Source: Ruminococcus sp. YE71
GTDB taxonomy: Bacteria; Bacillota; Clostridia; Oscillospirales; Ruminococcaceae
Direction of reading: 5' to 3'
Assembly: GCF_900119155.1 (NCBI RefSeq)
Contig: NZ_FPIR01000001.1
Location: 310,001 to 374,000 of the forward strand
DNA length: 64,000 bases
The position numbers and the translations under genes are program-made. The notes under the pieces were generated by a model. That model was given only the letters and a program-made list of their open reading frames with translations. It had not been told where the DNA came from and made no database searches. How positions within the stretch are numbered: the first letter of the stretch is position 1; the number at the start of each line of letters is the position of its first letter. Of the stretch, positions 35,950-45,697 are shown in pieces.

Positions 35950-36474
35950 ATGGACGAAGTTACGAAGCGCTTTGAAAAGATATACAACAGCACATACGAT
36001 TATCTTTACAAGTATCTGATTCTAAAAGCTGACACGAGGGAAACGGCAGAGGACATACTGCAAAGCGTATACCTCGCATTCTATAAGAAAATGCAGGAAG
36101 GTGCAAACGTGCTCGACCCCAAGCACTATCTATTAAGGATGGTAAAGCACAAGCTTGCTGACCATTACAGCAAGAGAATAGTTATGGAAAGCATCGATGA
36201 AGCGATGGGGGTCGTGGACGAGGACGCTTTAAGGCAGCTTGAACGGAGCGACAGCTATATATACGAAGAGGTTCTGGAGAACCTGAAAGCTACCGACGAA
36301 CTGACGTACCGCATTTTCCTGTTGTACTTCGGCTATGACCTCAAAATAAAGGAGACAGCAAAACTGCTTGGAGTAGCGGAGATGACCGTTAAGAACAGGC
36401 TCTACCGAACTCTGAAAAAACTACAAAAAGAAATGAAGGAGGGCGACAAAAATGCGTTATTCAGAAGCTGTTAA
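35950..36474 (+). CDS. ECF-type RNA polymerase sigma factor
   Basis: This 174-residue sigma-70 family protein has region 2 (about 5-75: YDYLYKYLILKADTRETAEDILQ in part) and region 4 (about 115-165: RIFLLYFGYDLKIKETAKLLG, then VKNRLYRTLKKL). The start ATG at 35950 is 10 nt after AAAGGAGG; an upstream ATG at 35929 precedes that site. It overlaps the anti-sigma gene by 23 nt. Upstream, GTGAAACTT and a downstream AGACTA at about 16 nt could be its own ECF promoter, but this is weak. Confidence 0.85.
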   Translation: MDEVTKRFEKIYNSTYDYLYKYLILKADTRETAEDILQSVYLAFYKKMQEGANVLDPKHYLLRMVKHKLADHYSKRIVMESIDEAMGVVDEDALRQLERSDSYIYEEVLENLKATDELTYRIFLLYFGYDLKIKETAKLLGVAEMTVKNRLYRTLKKLQKEMKEGDKNALFRSC

Positions 36475-38170
36475 GAGACACAAAGAAGAAACAAAGCAGA
36501 GAATATTGAGCAATATACTTGAAGCGGCAGAAAAAGAAAAAGCCGCTGCCCTTTACACAGACAACGACGGATCGGAAATAAAGGCAACAGAAACAAATAC
36601 AAACGAAAAGGAGACTATTACCATGAAAGAAACAATGTTTAACGAAGTCAGCAGATTCAGAGGCGGCGCTATCGCAGCAGCCTGCGCAGCACTTATCATC
36701 GGCAGCGGAGCAGCAATTTACGCAAAATCGTCAAATATCCAGAAAGACCCCAACGTGTCCCATGTGACCGCATCGACAAGCAGCAGCGGCTCTTCCATGG
36801 CGGCTATGAGCAGCATAGAAGCTGACGAGAACGACACAGCTTCTGACACCGACGAGAGCATTTCGCGCGATGAAAGTTCTGTAGATGACACTTCTTCGTC
36901 TGCGGACAGCACATCCTCGAAGAAGTCTTCTTCCTCTTCGTCGAGCGACACATCCTCGAAAAAGGCAACCACATCCTCTTCCGTGAAGGATACCACCTCG
37001 TCCTCGGCTGACAATAAAACAAAGACCACTACGCCCGACCCCGACGTGAAGGCATCCTTCGACGATCTTCTTGCTTCGGCTGATTTTGTCATCGCAGGTC
37101 AGATCGTAAGCGCAGAGCCTGTGACCATCACCAACGTTGACGGCAGCACTCAGTACTGCATCGCATATGAGATCTATCATCAGTATAATTACCTCAAGAA
37201 CACCAAGCAGCTCCTTTTCGTTGACGAATGGAACACCACCATCTATCAGCCTGTAGCAGAGGGCACCAAGCCTGCTCTCGGCTACAACGACGAAGCGATC
37301 TTTATGGCATACGACAGCGGCAGCTACGGAATGATAAAGACCGCAAGCAACGGCGTTTTCGCTTACAACAACCACAAGTTAAAGAGCGTCAATTCGGGAA
37401 CTGACAGCGTCAACAACGCTATGACAGACTACATTCTGAACAAGGTCCTTTACGGCAGAGACCGTTACACCGTTGAGTACTGGATCAATACTATCTTCGG
37501 CGCAGACTATGAGTGGAAGACTGTTTACGACGACAATTATCCCTTTGAAGCAACTTTCGCAAACTGGGACGAGACTCAGAATAAATACATCCTGTCCGAA
37601 AACACCAACCCGCTGTGGGATCATATCACCCATATGCTCATAGATGATGAAGACTACTACCACTATTTCCAGACCGAGTACCCGACAGGCTCCGAATATG
37701 ACCCGATCTTTGTAAGCGACTGCGACAAGTTCGATATTGCCCTGAACGGTATGTTCCTCAACACCAAGTCAAATGCTGTCAGCTTCGACTTCACGATCAT
37801 GCCCAAGAGCGGCGATATCGTCCTCAACGACGGCGTATTCTATGATCTGAAGACTAATCCCGACAAGATCCTCGCCGACATGGGCAAGTACTTCAATACA
37901 GACTCTATCATTGTTACCAAGGGCTCGAAGTTCTCGCTCTACCCCGACAACTGCATCAGCTTTACTGTACTGTTATATCAGGCAGAGCCTAACGGAAAGC
38001 TGAAGTTCGATCTCAACAAGGAATTCAGCATCACACTCGGCGGCATCTACAACACCGACGGTTCCGCTATCTACGGCTCCGAGATAAAGCTCGACTTCAA
38101 GGTAGACCCCAGGATCCTTGACGGTGTCGGCGACGAAGTGACTGTCATCTCTTCCGCAAACGCTGACTAA
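36452..38170 (+). CDS. Predicted membrane anti-sigma factor with extracellular domain
   Basis: This 572-residue protein has a cytoplasmic N-terminus (about 1-70) with KRHKEETKQRILSNIL, one membrane helix (about 71-93), a long Ser/Thr/Lys-rich linker (about 100-205) and an acidic extracellular domain (about 206-572). Overlap with the sigma gene and this topology fit a transmembrane anti-sigma factor that releases the sigma factor in response to an outside signal, perhaps a plant polysaccharide. No recognised carbohydrate-binding module was found, so the signal is unknown. Confidence 0.7.
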   Translation: MRYSEAVKRHKEETKQRILSNILEAAEKEKAAALYTDNDGSEIKATETNTNEKETITMKETMFNEVSRFRGGAIAAACAALIIGSGAAIYAKSSNIQKDPNVSHVTASTSSSGSSMAAMSSIEADENDTASDTDESISRDESSVDDTSSSADSTSSKKSSSSSSSDTSSKKATTSSSVKDTTSSSADNKTKTTTPDPDVKASFDDLLASADFVIAGQIVSAEPVTITNVDGSTQYCIAYEIYHQYNYLKNTKQLLFVDEWNTTIYQPVAEGTKPALGYNDEAIFMAYDSGSYGMIKTASNGVFAYNNHKLKSVNSGTDSVNNAMTDYILNKVLYGRDRYTVEYWINTIFGADYEWKTVYDDNYPFEATFANWDETQNKYILSENTNPLWDHITHMLIDDEDYYHYFQTEYPTGSEYDPIFVSDCDKFDIALNGMFLNTKSNAVSFDFTIMPKSGDIVLNDGVFYDLKTNPDKILADMGKYFNTDSIIVTKGSKFSLYPDNCISFTVLLYQAEPNGKLKFDLNKEFSITLGGIYNTDGSAIYGSEIKLDFKVDPRILDGVGDEVTVISSANAD

Positions 38171-38192
38171 AGCAATAATGACCAAAACGTTA

Positions 38193-38226
38193 AAGACCCG
38201 AACAGCCATCAGACTGTTCGGGTCTT
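38193..38226. terminator. Terminator of the sigma/anti-sigma operon
   Basis: A perfect 13-bp stem, AAGACCCGAACAG with CTGTTCGGGTCTT, with an 8-nt loop and TCTTT after it. It lies between convergent genes. Confidence 0.8.
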
Positions 38227-38257
38227 CTTTACGGATTATTTATTTACGTCTTTGGGT

Positions 38258-40786
38258 TCAGCTGCCCGAAAGCTCACGCTTCATCTGGATGAGGTCGGAG
38301 ATATTGATCTCGCCGTCACGATTCATATCGCCCTGTACGGCGTCAGTCAGCTGAGTGAGCCCTACAAGGTATTCGTGCAGCATGGCAGCGTCGGCGTCGT
38401 TAAATACACCGTTCGCATCCACGTCGCCGCGTATTTCCGCAGGCTTTGCGGCAACAGGCTCGAAGATGTAGGTCGATCTGTCGTTTGCGGAATTGACAAG
38501 CGTGTAGCTGCCGTCCTTGTTGCAGAGGATGGTGTAGGTACCTGTCTTGCCGCTCTCCTCGATGAGGGTGTATCTGCCGTCCTCGCGCTTTTTGATGGTG
38601 CGATTGCCCGTCAGCTTGCCGTCTGAAACGCGGCGGAAGCTGTACACGCCGTCGTTGACAGCAGGGCATACGGGAGTTACCGAGAACAGCTGACAGTCGA
38701 AGGCGTTGTAGGGATAGTGGGCGATATTGCCGCCGTTTTCCTTCGACCACTCGAACACGTCGAGCGAGTTCTTCGCACCCGAGCACTTCGAGAGGAACGC
38801 ATAATAGCCGTTGTTCTCAACCACCTTGAACAGCTGAGTGTCCGCGCCCGTGTAGGTCGAGAGCTGAGCGTTTGCGCCGTCAGCCGCGGAAGTCACGGTG
38901 ATGACCTTGCTCTCGTCGCCGACCGACGCGATACGGCAGTAGCCGCCCTCATCCGCGATAAGTCGGAACTGCTGTGCGAAACAGCCGTTCTGCTCCCACT
39001 GCTGGATATTGGTCTCCTCGTCGGTCTTGCCGCTGGGCAGGTCGAAGGAGAGGTTGCTGTTCTTGTTGACGATGTAGTAGCTGACGCCCGAATACAGATC
39101 AGTGCCGCTGATCTTCAGGGACGCACCGGGAGCCTCGTTCTTCACGTTGTCCCAGTTGTACACGAGGTCGTACTCCGCATTGGTGAAATCGCCCGTATAC
39201 ACGCGGTCGGTGCCTGTGAACTGATCGTTCTTCGCGCCCCAGACAGTCTGGTTGTTGCTGCCCACCGCGGTGAAGCTCATGACCTTCGTGCCCTTCTCGT
39301 TCTTGCCTGCGTAGAAGTAGCCCTTATAGGTCTTTCCGTCGATGACGAGGTTCGCCTCAGCAGACGAGGAAGCCTGCTTCCATGTGCCCTTTACGTCGCC
39401 CGAGATAGTCCCGTCGGCGTTCAGGGTGATGTTTTTGTAGCCTATTATCTTGCCGTCAGTCGAATTGCTGTGGTTGATGTATTCGTACTTGCCGACTATA
39501 TCGCTCTCGTTGTAGCCGCCCTTGGAGAGCTTGTCGCCCGCATACTCAAACGGGGTCACAACAGGCCAGCCGTCGGCGTTGAAGTACATCTGATGAACGC
39601 GCACCGAGTGATATTCACTGCCGTCGTCGAATCTCGCGTGATAGAAGAGGTACCACTGACCGTCGTCATCGCGGAGCACGGAATTGTGACCGCACGCCAT
39701 GTACGCCGTATCGAGGGTGGAGAACTTGTAGTTGCCCATTACCTTGAGCCCGACGGAATCGAGGTTGGTGTTCGAGTTCAGAACCGCCTGATTTCCTGCG
39801 GCATCAACGAAGGGACCGAGAGGCGATCTTGAACGCGAAACTCGCATATTGTAGCCGCCGTCGGAGAACAGTCCGCCGTAGGTCGTCCAGAGGTAGTAGT
39901 AGCCCGTGTCGGCGTTGTACTCGATGAAGGGACCCTCGCCCGACTTGCCGTAGCCGCCCGCGATCTTCGTGCCGAAGTAGCTGTCCACCATTCTGCCGTC
40001 GGAGGTGGTGCCCGTCTTGGGATGGATGCACTTGCCTGTCGTGGGGTCGATCTCCAGCGTGAATATGCCGCCCGACCATGAGCCGTATGTCATGTACATT
40101 TTGCCGTCGGTACCGTAATAGATGGTCGGGTCGATGGCGTTGGGGAAGAGCTGATTGTTGAAGTCGTGGTTGCTGAACCAGCTGTTGTTGTAGGTGACCT
40201 CGCCGCTCGCGATCAGCTCGTCGATGTTGGTGGAGGTGTACTTGCGGTTGACGTTTTTGGTGTCGCTGGTGACGTAGCTGTCGGTATCATAGAAGCCCGA
40301 ATAGATCAGCGTATCGCCGAAGGTGTAGGTGCCCTTGATGTTCTTCGACCAGGCGTAGCAGATGACCGAGCGCTTGTAGGTGGAGCTGGTGCAGAAGTAC
40401 ATCACATAGGCGCCCTTACTGCCGTCGGGGCACCTGAAGTCGGGGTTCCAGATAACGTCGGGAGCCCAGACCGCGAATCCGCCCTTGCAGTCCTCAAGAT
40501 CCTCACCTGCCCATGCGAAGGCTTTTTTCAGGTTCTCCGAGAGGTTGCCGAACTCAACGTTGTTGGTGCGGGCGTAGCCGTTGGAGAAGGTGTCCCAGTT
40601 GATGAGGTCGCCCGACTGCGCCGCGTCGATGTGGGAGCCGAACACATAGTAAGTCCCGCCGTCCTTGATGATGGACGGGTCATGGACGGAGACTCTGCGC
40701 CCTGCGGCGGCGGCTGGCATACTGCTTATGCCCGAGAGTGTCATGCCGAGCGCGAGGACGGCGGCGGCGATCCTTTGTTTTATCAT
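38258..40786 (-). CDS. Cellulosomal GH43-RICIN-dockerin enzyme (arabinanase-like)
   Basis: This 842-residue secreted protein has a signal peptide (1-28) and a GH43 domain (about 30-390). The GH43 domain shows VHDPSIIKDGGTYY, NAIDPTIYY and SGEGPFIEY, which resemble endo-arabinanase-type GH43 members. A lipocalin-like C-terminal extension follows, then a ricin-type lectin domain (CBM13-like, about 565-700, with QQW motifs), a short repeat region, and a C-terminal dockerin (about 785-842: DVDANGVFNDADAAML, DMNRDGEINISDLIQM). It likely cuts arabinan or arabinoxylan side chains in a cellulosome. Confidence 0.85.
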   Translation of the reverse strand: MIKQRIAAAVLALGMTLSGISSMPAAAAGRRVSVHDPSIIKDGGTYYVFGSHIDAAQSGDLINWDTFSNGYARTNNVEFGNLSENLKKAFAWAGEDLEDCKGGFAVWAPDVIWNPDFRCPDGSKGAYVMYFCTSSTYKRSVICYAWSKNIKGTYTFGDTLIYSGFYDTDSYVTSDTKNVNRKYTSTNIDELIASGEVTYNNSWFSNHDFNNQLFPNAIDPTIYYGTDGKMYMTYGSWSGGIFTLEIDPTTGKCIHPKTGTTSDGRMVDSYFGTKIAGGYGKSGEGPFIEYNADTGYYYLWTTYGGLFSDGGYNMRVSRSRSPLGPFVDAAGNQAVLNSNTNLDSVGLKVMGNYKFSTLDTAYMACGHNSVLRDDDGQWYLFYHARFDDGSEYHSVRVHQMYFNADGWPVVTPFEYAGDKLSKGGYNESDIVGKYEYINHSNSTDGKIIGYKNITLNADGTISGDVKGTWKQASSSAEANLVIDGKTYKGYFYAGKNEKGTKVMSFTAVGSNNQTVWGAKNDQFTGTDRVYTGDFTNAEYDLVYNWDNVKNEAPGASLKISGTDLYSGVSYYIVNKNSNLSFDLPSGKTDEETNIQQWEQNGCFAQQFRLIADEGGYCRIASVGDESKVITVTSAADGANAQLSTYTGADTQLFKVVENNGYYAFLSKCSGAKNSLDVFEWSKENGGNIAHYPYNAFDCQLFSVTPVCPAVNDGVYSFRRVSDGKLTGNRTIKKREDGRYTLIEESGKTGTYTILCNKDGSYTLVNSANDRSTYIFEPVAAKPAEIRGDVDANGVFNDADAAMLHEYLVGLTQLTDAVQGDMNRDGEINISDLIQMKRELSGS

Positions 40787-40958
40787 TTCTTTTTCCTCCT
40801 TAACAGGTCATCGGGACCGATCGGAACTGCGTGCTGTGATACGGACAAGACAGCCGATATATGCAAATATATGAACATTATGACACATCTTAAACAAAAC
40901 TATTACGGTTTTGATATATCGGACAATATCTTCGCATATTCCGTTGTATTTAAAAATT

Positions 40959-40988
40959 ATTATAGCACAAGTGCTTGCCTATTGTCAA
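40959..40988 (-). promoter_or_regulatory. Sigma-A promoter of the GH43-RICIN gene
   Basis: On the minus strand TTGACA (40983-40988), 18 nt, TATAAT (40959-40964) with TTGTGC before the -10. It is built like the promoter at 33036. The transcript leader is about 165 nt. Confidence 0.75.
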
Positions 40989-41410
40989 TAGAAAAAGCGA
41001 TAAAATAGTATTTTTTTATCGGCGTGCGATACCCTTTGGGACAATTTCGCCAAAAAAACATCTCTCCTATCGTCATGTTGATGGTATCGTCGGACGGACA
41101 GGATAGGGGAGCTCTGCCGCCATGTCACTTTTATTATATTTTTTAAAATTAGCAATATAATTTATTTAACTTTTTGTGGAATCTATTGCAATTTTCCCAA
41201 AAACGTGATATATTATTGTTATGGTGCTTGTATACAGTTGGATATATCTGTAAACGATCTTACGCGTTGCAGGCACACGGTTCTTAAACAGGAAATCAGA
41301 AATAAGAGCTCGGAAAGGGCTGCCGCGGGTTCGGTCTGTCACCGAAACGCCCTTGTCACACGGCGGTATTTCTTCCCTCTTATTTCAAAAATATTTTTGG
41401 AGGAGTTATT
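40989..41410 (+). other. Divergent intergenic region upstream of the GH9 gene
   Basis: About 420 bp. It contains a likely plus-strand -10 box (GTGATATATTAT near 41204-41215) and a long leader of roughly 190 nt ending in TTGGAGGAG before the GH9 start. No ORF, riboswitch or repeat was recognised. Confidence 0.4.
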
Positions 41411-43954
41411 ATGAAGCTAAAACACAGGCTGGTCTCAGCCGCGGCGGGCGCGGTATTCGCGCTCAGTCAGACAGCAGCGGTCGTTCCGTCTGTCAATGCC
41501 GCCGATGAGCTCAAAGACGCGATCGCCGAATCTTCGGGCGTCGATTACGACTTTGCGCGGGCATTACAGTATTCCATGTATTTCTACGATGCGAATATGT
41601 GCGGTGACGACGTGGAAGGCAACAACCGTTTTGAATGGCGCGGCAACTGCCACACCTACGATTCGCAGGTACCGCTCCACCCCATCGAGGACTGGGAGGG
41701 CGTGAACCTCACCGAAGAACAGATCGAGAAGTACAGAGATCTCCTCGATCCCGACGGCGACGGTTATGTTGACGTTGCGGGCGGTTTTCACGACGCAGGC
41801 GACCACGTTGAGTTCGGTATGCCCGAGAACTACGCCGCTTCGACAGTCGGCTGGGGCTACTACGAGTTCCGCGATTCGTATGTTCAGATCGGCGAGCAGG
41901 ATCACATCGAGACTATCCTCCGCCACTTCAACGACTACCTTATGAAGTGTACCTTCCTCGACGACAAGGGTGAGGTCGTTCTGCACTGCTATCAGGTAGG
42001 CGACGGCGACATCGACCACTCCTACTGGAACTCTCCCGAAATGGACGAGATGGGAAGAGCCGCATTCTTCCTGACGCCCGACAAGCCGCAGACCGATTAC
42101 GCAGCTTCTGCCGCGGCTTCGCTGGCTATCAACTACCTGAACTTCAAGGACACCGACAAGGCTTACGCTCAGAAGAACCTGAAGTACGCAAAGGCGCTCT
42201 TCAAGTTTGCGAAGGATCACCCCAAGGAGCTCTCCGACAACGCTGACGGCCCTAAGGGCTACTACAAGTCCCAGAAGTGGGAGGACGACTACTGCTGGGC
42301 TGCCGCATGGCTCTACAAGATCACGGGCGACCACAGCTACCTCGAAGAGATCTACACCTGCTACGACTACTATGCAGCTCCCTGCTACGTTCACTGCTGG
42401 AACGATGTATGGGGCGGCGTTCAGTGTGTGCTCGGCGAGATCTGCCGCGACACTCCGTACACCAAGGGCGAATACGTTTACCCGAACTTCATCGACGAGT
42501 TCAAGAAGGCGGCGAACAAGAGCCCCTACGAGCAGATGGACTGCTGGTCGTCGGTCGAGAAGGCGATCAACACCTACATGACAGGCGGCATCGGCGAGCT
42601 GACTCCCGAGGGCTACTGGTGGCTCAACACATGGGGCAGCTGCCGCTACAACACCGCCGCTCAGCTCATGGCGCTCGTTTACACCAAGTACAACGGCGAC
42701 GCTCCCAACAAGTACAGCGACTGGGCTAAGGGTCAGATGGAATACATCATGGGCAAGAACGATATCACCTACCTTGAGCGCATCGAAGCTAACGCAGAGG
42801 CTGAAAAGAACGGCGAGCCCGCACCCTGGAGCGAGGATGAGCTTCACGGTCCGAGATGCTTCATCGTCGGCTTCAACGAGGATTCCGTGCAGTATCCTCA
42901 CCACAGAGCAAGCTCGGGTCTGACCAAGTGCGAGGATCCCGATCCGCAGAGATACGTGCTGTTCGGCGCACTCGCAGGCGGTCCCGACAATCAGGACAGA
43001 CACAGAGACACTACCGCTGACTGGACCTACAACGAGGTCACCATCGACTACAACGCAGCGTTCGTAGGTGCGAGCGCAGGTCTCTACAAGTACTACGGCA
43101 CTCCCGATATGGCTCCCACCAAGAACTTCCCGCCGAAGCCCACCTTCACAGGTACGAGCGGCGGCGGAAGCAACGAGTGCTGGGTAACTGCCTGCGGTAT
43201 CGACGACCTGAACGCTAACGGTGCAGGCGTCACCAAGGTGTCCCTGTACGTTATGACCGGCGCTACCAAGAAGCTCGAGGATCTTTCGGTGCGTTACTAC
43301 TTCAGCACCAAGGGCATGAGCGACCCGAACAACGTCAAGGTATCGGAGCTCTACGACCAGGCATCCGCAGAAGCCGCTCCCGCTAACGGCACCATCAGCG
43401 GCCCCTACAAGTACGACAAGATGGATGACGTTTACTACGCCGAGATCAAGTGGAGCGACTACAATATCGCAAACTCGGGCAAGAAGTATCAGTTCACCGT
43501 TGGTCTGTACTACGGCGACAAGTGGGATCCGTCCGACGACTGGAGCTACCAGAACCTGAAGATCTTCAAGGAGGATGACGCGTTCTTCGGCACGGGCAAC
43601 GAGGTCAAGAACGAGAACATCTGCGTTTACAGCGGCGACAAGCTGGTAGGCGGTATCGAGCCCGACGGCACCAAGCCCGAGTTCGATTCTCCCGACACCG
43701 AGACAGCAGCTCCGCTGTACGGCGACGTCAACTGCGACGGCACAGTCGATCTCAACGACGCTGTACTCATCAAGCAGTATGTTGGCAACCCCGCGAAATT
43801 CACCATCACAGAGACAGGACTGAAGAACGCCGACTGTGTTGATTCTGACGGAGTAAACGCCGCAGACGCTCTCGCGGTTCAGCTGATAGCGACCAAGGCT
43901 CTCTCCGAGAAAGACCTTCCGACTACAAAATCCAAAGTAAATTCTCTCAGCTGA
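41411..43954 (+). CDS. Cellulosomal GH9 endoglucanase with CBM3-like module and dockerin
   Basis: This 847-residue protein has a signal peptide (1-31) and a GH9 catalytic domain (about 40-585). DAGDHVEFG (about 127-135) carries the base/nucleophile aspartates and DWTYNEVTIDYNAAF the acid Glu (about 541). A beta-sandwich module resembling CBM3c follows (about 595-735), then a dockerin (about 768-835: DVNCDGTVDLNDAVL, DCVDSDGVNAADAL). It should cleave cellulose internally or processively. The RBS is GGAGGAG. Confidence 0.9.
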   Translation: MKLKHRLVSAAAGAVFALSQTAAVVPSVNAADELKDAIAESSGVDYDFARALQYSMYFYDANMCGDDVEGNNRFEWRGNCHTYDSQVPLHPIEDWEGVNLTEEQIEKYRDLLDPDGDGYVDVAGGFHDAGDHVEFGMPENYAASTVGWGYYEFRDSYVQIGEQDHIETILRHFNDYLMKCTFLDDKGEVVLHCYQVGDGDIDHSYWNSPEMDEMGRAAFFLTPDKPQTDYAASAAASLAINYLNFKDTDKAYAQKNLKYAKALFKFAKDHPKELSDNADGPKGYYKSQKWEDDYCWAAAWLYKITGDHSYLEEIYTCYDYYAAPCYVHCWNDVWGGVQCVLGEICRDTPYTKGEYVYPNFIDEFKKAANKSPYEQMDCWSSVEKAINTYMTGGIGELTPEGYWWLNTWGSCRYNTAAQLMALVYTKYNGDAPNKYSDWAKGQMEYIMGKNDITYLERIEANAEAEKNGEPAPWSEDELHGPRCFIVGFNEDSVQYPHHRASSGLTKCEDPDPQRYVLFGALAGGPDNQDRHRDTTADWTYNEVTIDYNAAFVGASAGLYKYYGTPDMAPTKNFPPKPTFTGTSGGGSNECWVTACGIDDLNANGAGVTKVSLYVMTGATKKLEDLSVRYYFSTKGMSDPNNVKVSELYDQASAEAAPANGTISGPYKYDKMDDVYYAEIKWSDYNIANSGKKYQFTVGLYYGDKWDPSDDWSYQNLKIFKEDDAFFGTGNEVKNENICVYSGDKLVGGIEPDGTKPEFDSPDTETAAPLYGDVNCDGTVDLNDAVLIKQYVGNPAKFTITETGLKNADCVDSDGVNAADALAVQLIATKALSEKDLPTTKSKVNSLS

Positions 43955-43962
43955 TGAAAACG

Positions 43963-43990
43963 AGAGGGTGCTGTAAGACGCAGCACCCTC
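43963..43990 (+). terminator. Terminator of the GH9 gene
   Basis: A perfect 10-bp stem, GAGGGTGCTG with CAGCACCCTC, followed by TTTTTTG. Confidence 0.9.
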
Positions 43991-44007
43991 TTTTTTGCCG
44001 TTTCAGC

Positions 44008-44075
44008 ACCGTTTACTCCGAAAAAGATACCGTTCACTCCGAACAGCTTTATTTTCGGGATAGATGTGGTATCAT
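44008..44075 (+). promoter_or_regulatory. LytTR-type direct-repeat promoter P1
   Basis: ACCGTTTAC (44008-44016) and ACCGTTCAC (44029-44037) are direct repeats with 21-bp periodicity, each followed by TCC. This is the usual layout of LytTR/AgrA-type sites. A -10-like TATCAT with TGTGG upstream is at 44070-44075, 32 nt after the second repeat. The same architecture occurs at 46550, and the LytTR regulator gene lies between. Confidence 0.75.
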
Positions 44076-44081
44076 AAATAC

Positions 44082-44390
44082 GCAGTGAAGCTGATTGTTC
44101 GTGCAGCCATACCGCATGATGTTTTCAGACAGACCTTTCACGGCAGCGCAGTCTGCTGTCAGGCTTTACCCCTCTCCATAAGTACGGCACAGAGTCTGTC
44201 TTTCTTCCGCTTGTCTTTCGGCGAACGGCACCAAAAGCACGGACAATTATCCCTTTGCTGTCTGATACCGATCGCCAAAAGGTCAGCAGTCCTCTCTCTG
44301 CCGGCCTTTTGGGGGTCAGTATAACTGACACTCCATATTGACCCTCGAAAAAACGACCTTCCCTCAGCTGCGGGGGAAGGTCGTTTGCTG
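44082..44390 (+). ncRNA. Putative LytTR-controlled small RNA
   Basis: Downstream of P1 there is no ORF with a ribosome binding site up to the terminator at 44352-44385. The segment has a long imperfect hairpin at about 44275-44312 (CCAAAAGG...GCAG with CTGC...CCTTTTGG) and a small one at about 44316-44329. Its end is convergent with the kinase gene. A non-coding transcript is inferred from promoter, terminator and structure; no RNA family was recognised. Confidence 0.45.
44352..44385. terminator. Bidirectional terminator between P1 transcript and kinase gene
   Basis: A 12-bp stem, AACGACCTTCCC with GGGAAGGTCGTT, has AAAA on one side and TTTGCTGTTCTT on the other. Confidence 0.8.
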
Positions 44391-44393
44391 TTC

Positions 44394-45695
44394 TTATTCG
44401 GCTATTTCCTGACTCAGCACCAGCTCAAGTTCGAGCCTGAACTGCCTGTCGTCGGCTGACAGGTGAACATCGCCGTCGTGCTTTTTGACGGTGGTGATAA
44501 TGTTCATCACGCCAAAACCGTGATGTTCCTTGTCCTCCTTAGAGGTCGGGATGGTGTTGTTCTCCTTTATCTCCACAGCCTCATAGATAGGGTTTGTGAT
44601 GGTGAAAAAGAAGAACCCCTGCTGACAGTCGGCTTCCGCCCTGATGATCTTGGGCATACCCGAAGTGTCCTTTCCGCAGGCTTCGATGGCGTTGTCTATG
44701 GCGTTCGCCGTGATTATGCACAGGTCAACGTTGCTTATACCTGCCGAAGGCACACGCCCCGAGAATACTATCTTTGTGTTTATCGCCGCGGCTCTTTCGT
44801 TCTTATCGTTCAGGAGCGCGTCGATGATGATGTTTCCCGAATTGAACTGATTCTTCTCCGCCGCCGAAAGACCTTCCAGCTCGTCGATGTATCTCAGCGC
44901 CTTTTCGGTCTCGTCCGCTTCGATAAGGCTCCGCAGGCAGATCATGTGGTTTTTCAGGTCGTGTCTGAAGCTCTTGAACTCGCCGTAGATGGCGTTTATC
45001 TTCTCGTAGTACTTGACCTCATTCTCGACCTGCTTTGACAGCATATCCACCGTCGTCTTTTTCTCCGCCTCCGACACGCTTATCTGTATGATGGAGATGG
45101 CGGTGATTATCAGCCCTATCATGCAGGGCAGTATGTATATCTTGTAGTAAAGCTCATGATTCGGCTTATTCTCGCCCATGACGAAGACCGCCGCTATCAG
45201 CAGGAGAAAGAGTATGTTCACATACAGCTTTTTCGGGAAGGAGCCCACCGTCCGATGGACGACCATCTCCAGCTTTTTCCGCTTGATATAGAACAGTATC
45301 AGCGACAGCGCGGCGACGTCGATCATGAAGGAGACCAGATTGCTGATCTCGCCGTTGTCGATGAAAGCCTGACAGATATTCATGTATATCTGAGGCGGAC
45401 ACATGGTCAGAAAGAAGATGTATATTATTTTCTGACTGAACCCGTCCAGTATCATGCTGAACGCGGCTATCCGCCCGACACAGTAGAAAATGAACAGTAT
45501 CTGCGTCACCGTTTTCGGAAAAACATCGGGCTTGCTTATCAGTATCGGCGCAGGGATAATGGAGATGACAAGGACAAGATACCCCAAGACCCTGCTTCGC
45601 GACGTCCTTATGCCGCAGACGATCTTTGAAAGCTGAACGATCAGGAGCTGTTCCGCAAGATTGGCGAGCATCGCCAGGAAAGAAATGATCGTCAT
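44394..45695 (-). CDS. AgrC-like GHKL sensor histidine kinase
   Basis: This 433-residue kinase has six or seven membrane helices (about 1-225), a coiled coil, and the phosphoacceptor motif FRHDLKNHM (His at about 253). A GHKL ATPase follows with N box CIITANAIDNAIEAC and G box HHGFGVMNI. The topology matches kinases that detect peptide pheromones. No agrB/agrD pair is present in the window. It starts 2 nt after the regulator stop, so the two are co-transcribed. The 7-codon ORF at 46674 is a candidate ligand source, by inference. Confidence 0.85.
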   Translation of the reverse strand: MTIISFLAMLANLAEQLLIVQLSKIVCGIRTSRSRVLGYLVLVISIIPAPILISKPDVFPKTVTQILFIFYCVGRIAAFSMILDGFSQKIIYIFFLTMCPPQIYMNICQAFIDNGEISNLVSFMIDVAALSLILFYIKRKKLEMVVHRTVGSFPKKLYVNILFLLLIAAVFVMGENKPNHELYYKIYILPCMIGLIITAISIIQISVSEAEKKTTVDMLSKQVENEVKYYEKINAIYGEFKSFRHDLKNHMICLRSLIEADETEKALRYIDELEGLSAAEKNQFNSGNIIIDALLNDKNERAAAINTKIVFSGRVPSAGISNVDLCIITANAIDNAIEACGKDTSGMPKIIRAEADCQQGFFFFTITNPIYEAVEIKENNTIPTSKEDKEHHGFGVMNIITTVKKHDGDVHLSADDRQFRLELELVLSQEIAE

Positions 45696-45697
45696 TT

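Noticed and set aside
44064-44324. 86-codon plus-strand frame after LytTR promoter P1
   Set aside because: It starts at the -10 box itself, has no ribosome binding site, and its product is unlike any protein I know; the segment is better read as non-coding.
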